Shown here piece after piece: positions 17,283 through 32,400 of a stretch of DNA of 39,967 bases (position 1 is the first letter of the stretch; the number at the start of each line of letters is the position of its first letter). The DNA comes from DASPUH01 sp035622975 (lineage in GTDB: Bacteria > Chloroflexota > Limnocylindria > Limnocylindrales > CSP1-4): positions 1 to 39,967 of the forward strand of contig DASPUH010000113.1 of assembly GCA_035622975.1 (NCBI GenBank). The letters run 5' to 3'. The position numbers and the translations under genes are program-made. A model generated the notes under the pieces. The model saw only the letters and a list, made by a program, of their open reading frames with translations. It searched no databases and was not told the origin of the DNA.

Positions 17283-17483
17283 ATGACGAACGACGTGCGG
17301 AAGCTGCGCGAGGGCCGGGGCTTGAGCCAGGGCCAACTCGCCCAGGAACTGCACGTCTCGCGCCAGACGATCAATGCGATCGAGACCGGCCGCTACCTGC
17401 CTTCGCTGCCGCTCGCCTTCGCCATCGGCCGCTTCTTCGGCCTGCGCCTCGAGGAGATCTTCCATGTCGACCCAGCTCTCTAA
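17283..17483 (+). CDS. XRE-family transcriptional regulator (small, YozG-like)
   Basis: A 66-aa single helix-turn-helix protein. The sequence VRKLREGRGLSQGQLAQELHVSRQTINAIETGRYLPSLPLAFAIGRFFGLRLEEIF matches the compact Cro/XRE regulators that pair with DUF2178-type membrane proteins. Its gene overlaps the next by 20 nt. It probably binds the palindrome that overlaps its own promoter. Confidence 0.9.
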   Translation: MTNDVRKLREGRGLSQGQLAQELHVSRQTINAIETGRYLPSLPLAFAIGRFFGLRLEEIFHVDPAL

Positions 17484-20400
17484 GTGGCTCGTGCCGGCGG
17501 TCGGCTTCGTCATCGGCATCCTCATGGCGGCGGCGATGCTCGGCCACCAGGCGTCGCTGGGCCAGGCGGTGCTGGCGTTCGCCATCGTGGCCGCCTATGC
17601 CATCGCGCTGCGGCTGCTCCAGTCGCGGTCCGACGTTGCCAGCCTGCTGTCCGGCCTGCCTCGCGACGAGCGCTGGGAAGCGATCAACCTGCGCGCGCTC
17701 TCGCTCGCGGCCCAGCTCGTTGCCGTCCTGCTGGTGACGGCCTTCCTGGTGACCCAGTTCGGGGGCCTGGACTCGACGCCATATGCGTGGCTGGGCGCGG
17801 CGTTCGCGGCAGCCTACCTGGGCGGCCTGGTGTGGTACCAGCAGCGAACCTGATCCCGACGGCGGTCTTCCGGTCGGGCGCAGAATAGCGTCGGCCGCTG
17901 CCGTACCGGCCAGGCATGGAGGTCATCGCGATGCAGCGTCTCCCGCCCGCCAGCCGGCAGGACCTCCTCACGATCATGTCCACCGAGCACTTCACCCTAC
18001 AGGGGGCTCGGTCCGCCGCGATCAGTGACGCCAACGGCCGGACGAGCTTCTTCCTCAGCACGCTGTCGGCGGGAGTCGTGGCCCTGGCCTTCGTGGCCCA
18101 GGTCGCCCAGACCGGCCCGGCCTTCATCGTCCTGGCGCTCATCCTGCTGCCGACCCTGCTGGTGGTGGGCCTGGCCAGCTTCGAGCGCTTGATCCAGCTG
18201 GGCATCGAGAACATCCGCACGGTCGTGGCCATCAACCGGGTGCGGCGCTACTACCTCGAGGTCGCACCCGAGCTGCGGCCGCACTTCACGCTGTCCGACT
18301 CGGACGACGCGCAGGGCGTCCTCACGAGTCTGGGCTCCATCCGCGGCGGCATCCGGCCATGGGACCTCTTCGTGACCAACGCCGGACTCATCGGCGTCAT
18401 CGACGCGATCGTGGCCGGAGTGCTGGCGACGCTGGTCGCCGTGACCCTGGGCGCCGACCGGGCCGTCTCGGCGGCGGCCGGGATCGCGGTCGGCGCGCTC
18501 GTCCTCGGCGCCCTGAGCCTGTACCTGGCCCGCAGCTGGCGGGCGGCGATCCGCAGCTTCGGCGTGCGCTTCAGCGCCGACACGTCGTTCGAGCAGACCC
18601 ACGGCGGCGCGGCGTCCGATGACGTCCGGCCCATCGCGCCTCTGCCCTGAGCGGTCCCGGACCATGGGTTACGGCACCCCTGAAGAGGAGTGGCGAGCGC
18701 TGCTGACCGGCGAGCACAAGGACATGCTCGCCCTGCGGCGGGCCTTCCGACACGTGCCAGCGCCGCCGCGGTGCAAGCTCTGCCACGCGCCGTTCCGCGG
18801 CGTCGGCGGCTTCGTCCTGCGGCCGGTGTTCGGGCCGTGGGAGCGCAACGCGCAGCTGTGCAAGAGCTGCATGAAGCACCTGACCAGGCAGGGCGTCGGC
18901 GGGGCGGAGGTGGAGCTGTCCCTGCTGTTCGCGGACATCCGCGGCTCGACCGGCCTCGGCGAGCGGCTCCGACCGGCGGCGTTCTCTGCGCTCCTCGGCG
19001 CCTTCTACCGGCTGGCGGCGGCGGCCATCACGACGAACGACGGGGTGGTCGACAAGTTCGTGGGGGACGAGGCGATCGGGCTCTTCATCCCCGGCTTCTC
19101 TGGCGCGGAACACGCCGCGCGAGCGATCTCCGCGGGACGGGATCTCCTGGCGGCCGTGGCTCGGACGGATGCGTCATCATCCGGTGCCATCCCGGTCGGG
19201 GCGGGCATCCACACCGGGGTCGCCTATGTCGGCAGCCTCGGCTCATCCGAAGTCATCTCCGATTTCACCGCGCTGGGCGATCCGGTGAACGCGACTGCTC
19301 GGCTGGCGTCGCTCGCCGGACCTGGCGAGCTGCTGATATCTGCCGACGCCGCCCGACACGCAGGCCTCGACACGTCGGCCCTCGAGCGGCGCACGGTCGA
19401 CGTCCGCGGCCGTGAGGCCAGCCTCGACGTCTTCAGCGAGCGCGTGGCGACGGTCGAGTCGATCCCGCGATGACCGACCAGCCGGCGACGCCGGCCCCTC
19501 TGTACAACCCGGCCGCCGAGCTTCCCCTGATCCCCGGCCTGGCCCTCCGTCACCTGCGGGTCCCCGAGGATTTCGTGGCCATGACCGAGATCGCCAACGC
19601 GACGCGGATCGCCGCAGGCGCCACCTTCATCACCACGGTCGAGGATATGGCCAACTTCTACGGGCATCTCACCAACTGCGACACGAGCCGGGACGTCTTC
19701 ACCGTGTGGGTCGGCACGGAGCTGGTGGGCTACGGCCGCTGCTCGTGGCAGGACCTGCTGACCGGGGAACGCATCTACCAGCCCATCTGTTTCGTGGACC
19801 CCGCGTGGCAGCGACAGGGCATCGGCACGGCGATGCTGCGCACCCTGGAGGCACGGATCGCCCAGGTCGCGGCCGCCGATCCCGTCGCGCGAGCCGCCAT
19901 CCATGCGGAGGCCGATGGCGGCAACGTCGGGCAGAGAGCCCTGCTGGAGCAGGCCGGCTACACGCCCGTCCGCTACGAGTACGTCATGGTGCGGCCGGAC
20001 CTGGACGACCAGGACGACGCCCCGTTGCCGCCCGACCTCGAGATCCGGGAGGTCCGACCGGAGCACCTGCGGGCCATCTGGGATGCCCACCAGGAGGCGT
20101 TCGAGGACCACTGGGGCGCCAGCCAGCGGAGCGAGGAGGACTGGCTCGAGTTCAGCAGCAACCCTCACCTGGACCCCTCGCTCTGGCGCATCGCATGGGA
20201 CGGCGATCAGGTCGCTGGACAGGTGCGCAGCTTCATCAACGCCGAGGAGAACCGCCGCTACGGCCATCGCCGCGGGTGGGTCGAGCACATCAGCGTCCGC
20301 CGTCCGTGGCGTCGCCGCGGTGTCGCGCGGGCCCTGATCGCGGCGAGCTTCCCGTTGCTTCGCGCGCGCGGCATGACCGAAGGTGCGTTGCACGTGGACG

Positions 20401-23400
20401 CGGAGAACCCTTCGGGCGCGCTGCTGCTCTACGAGAGCATGGGCTTCCGGGAGGTCTCCCGCGACACGGTCTACCGCAAGCCGTGGCCCTAGAAGCCGTT
20501 CAGCCGACCTCGTGGGGGAGGGTGTCGCCCCCGAAGGCCTCGGCCTCGGCGATCTGGTATCGGTCGGCGATCCGGGATGCCGACTCTACGCGGCTTCCGC
20601 GGTGACCGGCAGGTCGAACCAGAAGCGGGTCCCGGCGGCCGAACTGTCAACGTGGATGTGGCCCCCGTGCGCTTCCACCAGCTGCCGGGCGATGGCCAGG
20701 CCCAGGCCCGAGCCCCGCGAATCAGCCCCCTTGGCGAAGCGGTCGAAGACGCTCGGCAGCAGCTCGGTCGGGATGCCCGGCCCGCCATCCGCCACTGACA
20801 GCACCACGCTCCGCCGATCCTGCGCCCACCCCGCCGCGATCGTGACGGCGGTGCCGGCCGGGGCATAGCGGCGGGCGTTGCCGACCAGGTTGGTCAGGAC
20901 CTCGCGGATGCGCACGGGATCCACCTCGACCAGGGGCAGCTCACGGTCCACGTCCGTGGTGATCGTGGGCCCGGTGGCGTCTTCGGGCGGCCGCATGGAT
21001 CGGGCCACCTCCTGGACCAGGATCTCCAGGTCGGTGGGTTCCCGGTGCAGGGCCAGCGCGCCGGCGTCGGCGAGGGCCAGCGTCCGCAGGTCGTCGACCA
21101 GGCGGGCCAGCACCTGGGTCTCGTCGAGGGCCGCCGCCAGGTGTTCCCGATCCGCCGGGTGGACGCCGTCAAGCATCGCCTCGAGCCCGCCCTGGAGCAC
21201 CGTCAGCGGGGTGCGCAGTTCATGGCCGATGTCGGCCAGGAGGGTCCTGCGCTGGCGCTCGTTCGCCTCCAGGCGGGCCGTCATCCCGTTGAACGAGCGG
21301 ACCAGGGCGCGGACCGCTGGTGGGCCCTCGTCGCGCATCGGCACGCGCACGCTGTAGTCACCACCCTCGATCCGTCCGGCGGCGTCGATCAGGTCGCCGA
21401 ACGGCGTGGTGACACGGCGGACGGCTCGTCCGCCGATGACGACACCGAGCAGCGCCGCCAGCCCGAGCACGACCAGGACGGCCAGCCCGCCGGCGCCCTG
21501 GGCCGAGAAGCCGATGGCGCTCGCCAGGTGCCAGAGCAGGACGATGAGCCCCACGGCCCCCGTCAGCAGGATCAGGGTGGCCAGGCAGCCGGCCTGCCAC
21601 ATGAAGCCATGGCGCACCGCGCGCCGTCGGCCGCGCGCAGGGGGCCAGGCTTCGTCGACCGGCCACCACGGCGGGCGTGCGCCGCGGCGCCCGTGTTGGG
21701 CTCGCCTGCTCATGCGGGTTCGTCGGCCAGGCGATACCCCACGCCGTATACGGTCAGGATGTAGCGCGGCTGGCGCGGCTCGGGCTCGAGCTTGCGGCGC
21801 AGGTTCTTGATGTGCGTGTCGATCGCGCGCTCGTATGACTCGAAGGCCACGCCGTGCACCGCGTCCAGCAGTTGCGCCCTGGTGAAGATGCGGCCGGGCT
21901 GTCGTGCCAGGGCTGCCAGGAGCTGGAACTCCGTGGCCGTCAGGTCCACCGGTCGCCCCGCGACCTCCACGCGCATGCGCGCCACGTCCATGACGAGGTC
22001 ACCCACGATGATGAGGTCGGCGGGGGCCTGCGCCCGCTCGGCGCGCCGCAGGACCGCCCGCACGCGGGCGACCAGTTCGCGTGGGCTGAACGGCTTCGTC
22101 ACGTAGTCGTCCGCGCCGAGCTCCAGCCCCAGGATCCGGTCCAGCTCGTCGTCGCGGGCGGTGAGCATGATGATCGGCACGTCGGACGACTCGCGACGCA
22201 GCGTCCGGGCCACGTCGAGGCCGTCCATGCCCGGCAGGCCAAGGTCCAGGACGACCAGGTCGGGCCGGCGGGCGTGCGCGGTGGCCACCGCCGCCTGCCC
22301 GTCACCCGCCGTCAGGACCGCGAAGCCGGCGTGCTCCAGGTAGTCGCGCGCCAGCTGCGCGATCCGCGGTTCGTCGTCCACGACGAGGATCGTCTGCACG
22401 GCGCTGATGCTATCCCGGGCTCGCCGGCCTCCCGTGGGGTCAGCGCGGCGTGTCGGGGTCGACGGGTCCCTGGGCGTGCGCCTGGCGGTGCCACTCATCA
22501 AGGCGAGAACCGGGGCCGTCACCCCAGTGCCGGTGGCCATAGTGGCCGCCGCGTCCGCCCCAGAAGATGAGCCGCACGATCAGGCCGATGAAGAGGATGA
22601 AGAACAGGAACCCGAAGGGGAAGAACAGGAACCAGCCCAGCAGGTGCCAGCCCACGAAGGCCGGCGCAGCGCTGACGGTCCCGGTCGACGCCGCGCCGGC
22701 CGACACGCCGAGGCTGTACGCCCCGACCGCCAGGGCGATCGCCACCACTGCCGCGATGAGGGCCGCCACGACACGCCCTCCAGATGACCTGGACATCAGG
22801 GAACTCCTATCGATCGTCTCGTCGCCGCGCATGGGCGGCGCTCTGATGCCAGGGATGGTGAGCGCCGAATGTGGGCTGACTGTGGAGCCGCCGCGGAGAC
22901 TTCGTGGCGACCGCGGACGGCCGGATGGGATGGATCGCGCCCGCCGATACTGGGGCATGTCCTTCTCCATCGGCCAGCGCAGGATCCGCGCCCTCCGCCT
23001 GGTCGCCCAGCGCATCGCCATGCCGGCCGCGGCCGGCCCCGCCGACATCGTGCGCTGGATGCTGGCCCTCCAGGCGCAGGACTTCGCTGGCGTGAAGTGG
23101 TCGGTCGGGCTCCGCGGAGCCGACGCTACCGAGGCCGCGGTGGAGGCCGCCCTCGAAGACGGCCAGATCGTCCGCTCCTGGCCCATGCGGGGCACGCTCC
23201 ACCTGGTCGCGGCGGAGGATCTGGCATGGATGCTCGAGCTCACCACCCCGCGCTCCGTCGCCTCGGTCGGCGCTCGGCGCGCCTATCTTGGCATCGCCGA
23301 TCTGGACGTCGAGCGAGCGCGTGATCTCGTCGTCGCCGAGCTGTCTGGCGGGCGCACCATGCGGCGGGACATGCTCCTGGCGGCCGTCCGGGCCGGCGGG

Positions 23401-26400
23401 GTGAGCACGCACGGGCAGCGTGGGTACCACCTGCTGTGGTACCTCGCCCAGACCGGCACGCTCGTCCTGGGACCTGCTGCCGGCCGGCAGCAGACCTTCG
23501 CCCTCCTCGACGAGTGGGTGCCCCACGCGCGGCGACTCGAGGATGACGAGGCCCTGGGTGAGCTCGCCCGGCGCTACTTCGCCGGTCACGGGCCGGCCAC
23601 CGCACGGGACCTCGGCCGATGGTCCGGCCTCACCCTGGGCCAGGTGCGCAAGGGCATCCACCTCGCGGGCTCGAGCCTCGCCCGGCTCGAGTTCGACGGC
23701 ATCACCTACCACCTGGCGCCCGAGACGCTCGACGCCGTGCCTCACCCAACCGACCGCGTCCACCTGCTGCCCGGCTTCGACGAGTACCTCCTCGGCTATC
23801 AAGACCGCTCGGCAGCCCTCGCGCCCGAGCACAGCCAGGCCATCGTGCCCGGGGGCAACGGTGTGTTCCGGCCCACCATCGTCGTGGACGGCGAAGTGGT
23901 GGGCACCTGGCGCCGCAACAGCAAGGCACGCCACATCGTCGTGGAGGCGGTGCCGTTCGCCGCGCTCTCGCGGCAGACCCAGGCTGGACTGCGGCAGGCG
24001 GTCGACGCCTATGGCGCCTTCATCGGGCAGCCCGTGCTCCTTGGCGAAGGCTGACCCGCGTCCGCTGGCCGTCGCCTGACCCGATGGTCCGGGGGGACGG
24101 CAGTCTGTCCGGTCCTGTCGCCGCGCGTAGCCTTCGATACGCTGGTCGGGTGGACAGCCTCACTGCCGTCTCGATCGGCCTCAGCGTGGCCCTCTTCTTC
24201 ACTGCCTACGCCGGGGCGGTCGTCCTCTACGCCTACTCGCGGCCGCCGGACTGGCAGGCCACCCTTGGTCGGCGCGGCCTGATGTCGGTCGGGGCGCTGG
24301 GCGCCGCGGTCGGGGCGGCGTGTGTGGGCATCCTGCTCTACCAGTGGCTGTTCCCGCTGGGGACCTGATCCCGGCCGGTCGGGCGCGGCCGCCTTGCTAC
24401 AATCCGGCGCGTGCCCCCCACCACGTTCCGAGGCGGCGAGATCCTGGGGATCCGCATCCCGACCGTCTTCAGCGAGAACGACGCGAAGGTCTGTGACGGC
24501 TGCGGCCAGCCGATCGAGGGCACGCCGTTCCGCATCTCCCTGCTCGACACGGTATCCGCCGAGGTGCCCGATAGCTGGGCCCGCCGGGCGCGCCTGAATC
24601 CCGGCCCGCACCAGTTCCACGCCGATCCGGCGTGCTTCCACGCGTGGGCCCGCGGCAAGAAGTTCTTCTTCTGCCGCCTCTCGGCGGTGCGCGAGATCAT
24701 GCGACCGGTGGCGATCCCGGGGCCCACGGCCCGTTGGGGCGTGTGTGACGGCTTCCACCGCCAGGCCCACGAATTCGTCCAGGCGTGAGCGTCAACGTCA
24801 TCCTGCCCGCCGCCACGGCCCTCCTGGCCGTCGTCTTCTGTCTCGCCCTGCTGGACCAGTGGCGCGAGCGGCGCCATGCGTTCCAGCTGGTGTGGGCGGG
24901 CGGCATGCTCTTCTTCGCCATCGCCGCCGCGTGCGAGGCGGTCGCCGCGATCGGTGGCTGGAACGACGTGCTGTACAAGGCGTGGTACCTCACCGGCGCT
25001 GTCTACACCGCCGGCTGGTTGGGCTTGGGGACCGCGTTCCTGCTCGGGCGCACGCGCTTCGGCTACGCCTTCGCCGGCTGCCTCTTCCTGGCCGGGCTCT
25101 TCACCTTCCTGACATGGCAGAAGTTCCCCGACGTCTACGGTGGCGCGGGAGCGGCGCCGGTCCTCTACTTCCTGGCCGCGGGCGTCCTGGCGCTGGCGGT
25201 GGCCATCGCGACCTACTTCGCCGACGAGCGGTGGCCACGACTCGCCGCGGTCGCGGTGGTGGGGGCCAGCCTCCTGGGCCTCCTCCTCACGCTCGTCGCG
25301 GTCATCCCGGCGCCGGGCTACGCCCTGGACCCGACGACCCACCTGCCGGTGGCCGACCTCTTCCCGCCGACCCTGCGCCTGCTCACGCCGTTCATGAACA
25401 TCACCGGCGCCTTCGCCCTGGTCCTGGGGGCCATCTTCTCCGTCTACGTCTTCATGCCCAAGCGCCGGGTGCTGGCCTATTCCCTGGATCCCGAGCAGCC
25501 GTTCGACCATTTCCTCTTCAACGTGCTGATCTCCGTCGTGGCCATCCCCGTCAACTTCGTCGCCTCCGTGCCCGGCGCCCTGCGCGCATTCGCCGGCGGC
25601 CGGCTCCACAGCCGGGTCCCTGCGACCGTGCTCATCGCCATCGGCGCGTTCATCCCCAGCCTGGGGGATACGCTCAACCGGTTCGGCGACACGGCCTGGT
25701 TCGACCTGTTCAAGTTCCTGGGCGTCGTCTTCCTGTTCCTGGGCTTCCTCGTCTCCGTGGAGGTCTTCCAGGAGGTGCGCATCCCGTTCACCCACGTCGT
25801 CCTGCGGGGCAGCCGGCGGGAGCCGACCGGCCTGCCCTGAACGCGGTCGGCCCGCGGCTATACTGGCCGCCGCCCACCACCTGAATCCCGAGGTCCGCTT
25901 GCGCGTCCGCAAAGCTGTCTTCCCGGCCGCTGGCTGGGGCACCCGGTTCCTGCCCGCCACCAAGGCGCAGCCCAAGGAGATGCTGCCCCTGGTCGACAAG
26001 CCGGTCATCCAGTACGCGGTGGAGGAGGCGGTCGCTGCCGGCATCGAGCAGGTCATCATCGTGACCAGCTCGCAGAAGCGGGCCATCGAGGACCACTTCG
26101 ACTCCTCCTACGAGCTGGAGCACCTGCTCGAGGAGCGCGGCGACATCGAGATGCTGCGCCGCGTGCGCCACATCAGCGACCTGGCGCAGATCAGTTACGT
26201 CCGCCAGAAGGAGCAGCTGGGCCTGGGCCACGCGGTGCTCATGGCCCGCGAGCTGGTGGGCCACGAGCCGTTCGCGGTGATCCTGTCGGACGACGTGGTG
26301 GCGGCCGAGCGGCCCTGTATCGGCCAGCTCATCCACGCGTATGGCGAGACGCACTCCACGGTCGTCGCGGTGATGGAGGTGCCGCCGGAGGAGACCGATC

Positions 26401-29400
26401 GGTACGGCATCATCGACCCGGTCCCGCCCAACGGCGACGCGGGCCGCGACCCGCGCCTGCACCGCGTCAAGGGCCTCGTGGAGAAGCCGGCCGCGGGGAC
26501 CGCGCCGAGCAACCTGGCCATCATCGGCCGGTACGTCCTGACGCCCAAGATCTTCGAGAAGCTGGAGCAGACGCCCCACGGCGCGGGCGGTGAGATCCAG
26601 CTCACCGACGCCCTCGAGGCGCTGATGGAGGAGCAGGACATCTACGGCTACGCGTTCGAGGGCGTGCGGTACGATGCCGGGACGACCATGGGCTGGTTGA
26701 AGGCCTCCGTCGAACTGGCGTTGCAGCGGCCGGATATCGGTCCGGAACTGCGCCGCTATCTCGCCGGACTCGACCTGCGCTAGGCGAGGGAGGATCGGTG
26801 CCTCAGATCGGCCAGGTGCTCGGCCACCGCTACCAGCTCGAGGAAGAGATCGCCGCCGGTGGCATGGCCACCATCTGGCGCGCCCGCGACGAGCAGCTGG
26901 GTCGTGAGGTCGCCATCAAGATCCTGCACCCCGAGTACGGCCGAGACGCGGCATTCGTGGCGCGCTTCCGCCAGGAGGCGACGGCCGTCGCCGGCCTGAG
27001 CGCTCCCAACATCGTCAGCGTCTTCGACCTTGGCACCGACGAGGCCGGCCCCTACATCGTCATGGAGTTCGTCGACGGGCAGGACCTGGCGACGATCCTC
27101 CACGACCGCGGGGCGATCCCCGTGACCGCCTGTGCCCGCATCGCGATGCAGGTCGCCGACGCGCTGGCGGCGGCCCACGCGCGGGGCATCGTCCATCGCG
27201 ACATCAAGCCGGGCAACATCCTGCTGACCCTGTCCGGCCAGGTCAAGGTGGTCGACTTCGGCATCGCCAGGGCCCTGTCGGAGGCGCAGCTCACCCTTCC
27301 CGGGACGACGCTGGGCAGCGTCCAGTACATGAGCCCGGAGCAGGCGCGTGGCAACGAGGTCACGAGCGCCTCGGACATCTACTCGCTGGGCCTCGTGATG
27401 TACGAGATGCTGTGCGGCACCCGGCCGTTCACCGGCGACTCGGCAGCCGCCGTCGCCATGGCCCGCCTGACGACCGACGTGCCCCTCCCGTCTACGCTGC
27501 GGGCCGATGTCCCGCCGGGCATGGACGCCATCGTCCGGAAGGCGACAGCGCGCGACCCGGCCCAGCGCTTCGGGTCGGCGGCAGCCATGTCGGACGCCAT
27601 CGGACGGTTCCTCTCCGGCGCCAGCCTCGCCGATCTGGGCGGCGCCGGAGCGGCCCGGGTCGCCGGAGCCGGCCGGGCTGCCGGCGCCGCGGCGGGTGCT
27701 GCCGCCGGCGCGGCCGCGGGGCGTGGCAGCCTGCCCCCCGAAGGGCCCACCGCGCTCGTCTCCAGCTACGACGGACCCAACGCCGGCGTGACGAGGGGCG
27801 GGCGAGGCGCGCCGCCGCCGCGCCCGGGCCGGGAGCCCGACGACGAGGAGGATCGTGGCGGCGGCTCCAACCTGTGGGCCTGGGCGGCCGGGATCCTGGG
27901 CCTGCTGGTCCTGATCGCCGCCGGCGCGGTGATCTTCATCCTGCTGCGCGGGAACGGCACGACCCCGGGTGCGTCGGGCAACGTCAGCGTGCCCAACGTC
28001 GTGGGCCTCAGTCAGACCGCGGCGCAGCAGCAGATCACCAATGCCGGGCTGCTGTTCGCCATGGGCACCCCGACCGTCGGACCCACAGGGACGGTTGGCC
28101 AGGTCATCTCGCAGGATCCGGCGGCGGGCACATCCGTGTCCCCGGGCACCACCATCACCGTCGTGATCAACACCCAGGCCAACAGCGTGCCGGTGCCCGA
28201 CGTACGCAACCAGGCGCAGCAGGACTGTATCGTGACGATCGTCACCAGCGGCCTGAAGCCCGGTACGGCGACACCGACGTATGACCCGGTCGTGCCGGTC
28301 GGCGACTGCATCAGCACCGATCCGCCCACGGGTGTCTTCGTCAGCCCGAGCACGACCATCGACTACACCGTCTCGCTCGGGCCGCAGCCCACGCCGTCAC
28401 CGACGATCACCCCGGTCCCCACCCCGACCCCCACGCCGCCGCCGACGCCGACGCCTTCGCCCACCTGATCGAGCGCTCGTCCATCCGGCGCACGGCCGGC
28501 CCGACGCGCAGCTACACTCGCCGCGTGGTGACCTGGCGGTGCCCCCACTGCGGCACGCGACAACCGGAAGCCGCCCGGTGCTGGGTCTGCACGCGCTCGT
28601 CCACGACCTGCGCGACGTGCCTCCACTTCCGCCGTGGCGTGACCGACGTCGGCGGCACGTGCGGGCTGGACCGCCGCAAGGGCCCGTTGCGCGGCGACGA
28701 GATCCAGCCCTGCTGGAGGGACTCGCTGGCGATCGTCGCGGCGCCCGCCGGCCTGTTCGAGGCCGCCTGGCCGCCGCCCGAGCTGGACGGGGTGAAGCGC
28801 GCTACTTCGTGATCGTGAACGAGCTGTTGGCCGTGACCTTGCGGCCGTCGGCCAGGGTCACCGTGACGGTGACGAAGCCGGCCTGTGGCAGGGGGGCGTT
28901 GGTCGGCGTGAGGGTGAACGTCCAGCTGGCGACGCCGTGGCTCAGGGTGATCGCCGGCGTCCCGGACACGATCGTCGCCTGACCGGGCGGCGAGATGGTG
29001 AAGACCGCCGTGGCGGCCACGCTGATGGGCGCCCCCGTGGCGTCGTCGACGACGACCGTCATCGTCAGCGGCGATGACCCGATCTTCTTGTTGGAGATCG
29101 TCACCCACGACAAGGTCAGCTTGGCCTTGAGGGCTCCCGAACCGTGGACCACGGTGAGGGTCTTGGTGGTCCGGTTGCCGGCCTGATCCACGGCGGTGAT
29201 GGTCAGGGCGTTGGGGCCCTCGGCCAGGGTCACGGTGGCGGCGAAGCCGCCGCTGGCGGCCGCGACCACGGACGTGCTGCCGCCCGTATTGGCGTCCTGG
29301 ATGGTGACGGTGGCGCCCGGCTGGGTGGTGCCCTTGACCGCGACCGTGGCGGTGCCGATGCTGGCGCCGTTCTTGGGGCTGCTGAAGGCGAGCGGCGGCG

Positions 29401-32400
29401 GCACGTCGTCGAACGTGACGGTGATGGGGGCCGATGGCGCGCCCTCGCCATCGGCCGTGACGAGCGTGGCGGTGATGACGTTGGGACCCTCGGCGAGGGG
29501 CACGCCGGCGACCACGAAGTCATTGGTGGTCGGGACCTGCTGCGACGCCTTGAGTTCGCCGCCGACGTACACCTTGAGCTCGTCGGTGGTGCCCGCGACG
29601 TCGCCTGGCAGCGTGCCGGTGATATCGACGCTGGGCAGCTGCGTGTAGGCGGTGACGGGCTGGTCGAGCCGGGGCGTGGGGATCCCCGGTGAGCTGGCTG
29701 AGGCGCTTGGCTGGCTGAGCGGCAGGAGGCCCCCGAAGGCACTGGAGATGGCGCCCCCGATGCCGGCCGTGACGCGCCCCAGGGTCCCGCCGCCGAGCAG
29801 GATCGCCAGTGCGCCCAGTCCCAGCAGGGCGGCCAGCAGGAGCGCCCGGACTGGCCACGGAAGCGCCACGAGACCGGCGCGTGGCGCGGCGGTGCGGCTG
29901 CGGATGGCCGCGTCCGGTGACTGGCGGGGCCGCGCCCGGCGCGACCGGGGGAGGGGCTGGGGCCGCCTTGGTGCGATCTCCGTGGCCCGGCGGCGAACGG
30001 GGCGGTTCGAAGCGGCCATGCGCGGCCATTCTCCCACGAAGTCCCGCCGCGTCCGACGTGCGGTGTACCCTGTGCGCCGGATCGGCCCCTTCTGGTGCGA
30101 TCGAGGGAGGATGGATGGAATCGACGGCGCGACGGCCCGGCCCGCTCGCGCGCGGTGCCCCGGCGCCCGCCGGCCGCCGGCTGCCGCCCCCACCACCACC
30201 CGGGCCGATCGCGCGGGCCACCCCTGCGGCCCTGAACCGCCTGCCGCTGGCGCCGCCGAGGGCGAGCATGCCGCTCGTTGCGCCGGTGCGGTTGCCCCTG
30301 GGGATGCCCAACCTGCGCCGCAACGTCTGCCCCCACTTCTACATGACCGGGGGTCGCGGCGCGATCCCCATCCAGGCACCACACCTGCTCAAGGCCCTGA
30401 TGCGCCAGGACGCCAATGTCTCGCGCTGTCAGCTGCGTGGGGGTGTCCACCTGGAGCAGGGCTACGTGGCCGACATCTGCCTCTCCTCGCGCTTCAACCA
30501 GTGCGTCTTCTACGAGGACGACCTGGCGCGGCATTGAGCCCGTGACCTCACTCGACTCCGCCGTGGCGGCCATCGCCGAGCTCCAGGCGCGGGGCCGCTT
30601 CGGCATCCAGCTCGGCCTGGGACGGACCAGGGTTCTCCTGCGCTTGCTGGGCCACCCCGAACGCCAGGTGCGGGGTGCGCTCATCGGGGGGACCAATGGC
30701 AAGGGCAGCGTGCAGGCCATGGTCGGAGCGGTCCTGAGGGCCGCGGGCGTGCGCGTCGGCCAGACACCCAAGCCGCACCTCGTGGCCTATCGTGAGCGCG
30801 TCGTGGTCGGCGGCGAGGCGATCGCCACAGCCGACCTGGCCGAGCTCCTTGGCGAGGTGCTCAGGGCCGCGGATGGCGTCCCGGCGTCGCTCGGTCCGCC
30901 GACCGAGTTCGAACTCTTGACCGCGGCCGCCTTCACGTGGTTCGCGCGTCAGGCGGTGGAAGCCGCCGTCGTGGAGGTGGGCCTGGGAGGGCGCCTGGAC
31001 GCGACGAACGTGTGGGACGGCGGTGTGGCGGTCATCACCAACGTCGAGCTGGACCACATGGAACGGCTGGGTGGCACGCTGGCCCGCATCGGCTTCGAGA
31101 AGGCGGCCATCATCAAGCGAGGCGATCGGGCCGCCACCGGCGCGAGCGGGGCCGGCCTGGTCGCGGTGCGGCGTCGCGCCGCGCGCTTCGACGTACCCCT
31201 GGAGGAGGTGACCGTGCTGCCGGTGACGGCCATGGACCTGGATGGGATCGTCGTCGACGCCCCGGGGCTGCCCCATCTGCACGTCGGCCTGCTGGGCCGC
31301 CACCAGGCCGCCAACACGGCCGTGGCGCTGGCCACGCTCCGCGCGCTGGACCGGGCCGGCATCGCCCGGGCGGACGAGACGGCCATCCGGCGCGGCCTGG
31401 CCGCCGTCCGCTGGCCGGGCCGCCTGGAGCTGCTGAGCGGCGATCCGCAGGTCCTGCTCGACGGGGCCCACAACGAGGCTGGCGTGGCGGCCCTGGTCGC
31501 CGCGCTCGACGAATTGCGCCCCCTGCTCGCGCCGGGGCGCCCGACGCTCCTCTTCGGGGTCATGGCCGACAAGGCCGTCGAGCCCATGGTGGGACGCCTG
31601 GCGGCCGCGACCTCGCTGCGTGATGCGTTCGTGGTGACGACGTCCGCGAGCGGCTCGCGGGCCCGGCCCGCGGATGACCTGGCCGCGATCTGGCGGCTGG
31701 CCCGGCCCGCGGTGGACGTCCGCTCGTACCCGGTCGACCGTGAGGCGTTCGAGACGGCCCGGGCGCTGGCGCGCGCGACCGGTGGGCCGCTCATCGTGGC
31801 CGGCTCGTTGTACCTGGTGGGAGCGGTGCGCGGATGGCTCACGGCACGCTGACCCTCCGGGGCACGACCTTCGCCTGGGGGTCCCGCACGTACCTCATGG
31901 GCATCCTCAACCTGACGCCGGACTCCTTCAGCGGGGACGGGCTGCTGGCCGGACCAGCCACCGAGCCGCTCCACATCATCGTGGCCCAGGCGCAGCGCAT
32001 GGCCCGGGAGGGGGCCGACATCCTGGACCTGGGCGGTGAATCGACGCGGCCAGGCCACGCGCCAGTCAGCGAGGCGGACGAGCTGGCGCGGGTCGTGCCG
32101 GCCGTGCGGGCGGTCCGGGCGGCCCTCCCTGCCATGCCCCTGAGCATCGACACGACGAAGGTCGCCGTGGCGCGCGCCGCGCTGGACGAGGGGGCCGACC
32201 TGCTCAACGACGTGGGGGCCGTGGGGCCAGGCGGCGAGCCCCTCGCCCGCCTTGCCGCCGAGCGGCACGTCCCGCTGATCGTGATGCACGATCGGGCTGA
32301 GCCGCGCTACGCCGACGTCGTGGCGGAGGTGGTGGCCGACCTGCGCGCGGCGCTGGATCGGGCGATCGATCTGGGAGTGCCTCGGGGGCACCTCATCGTC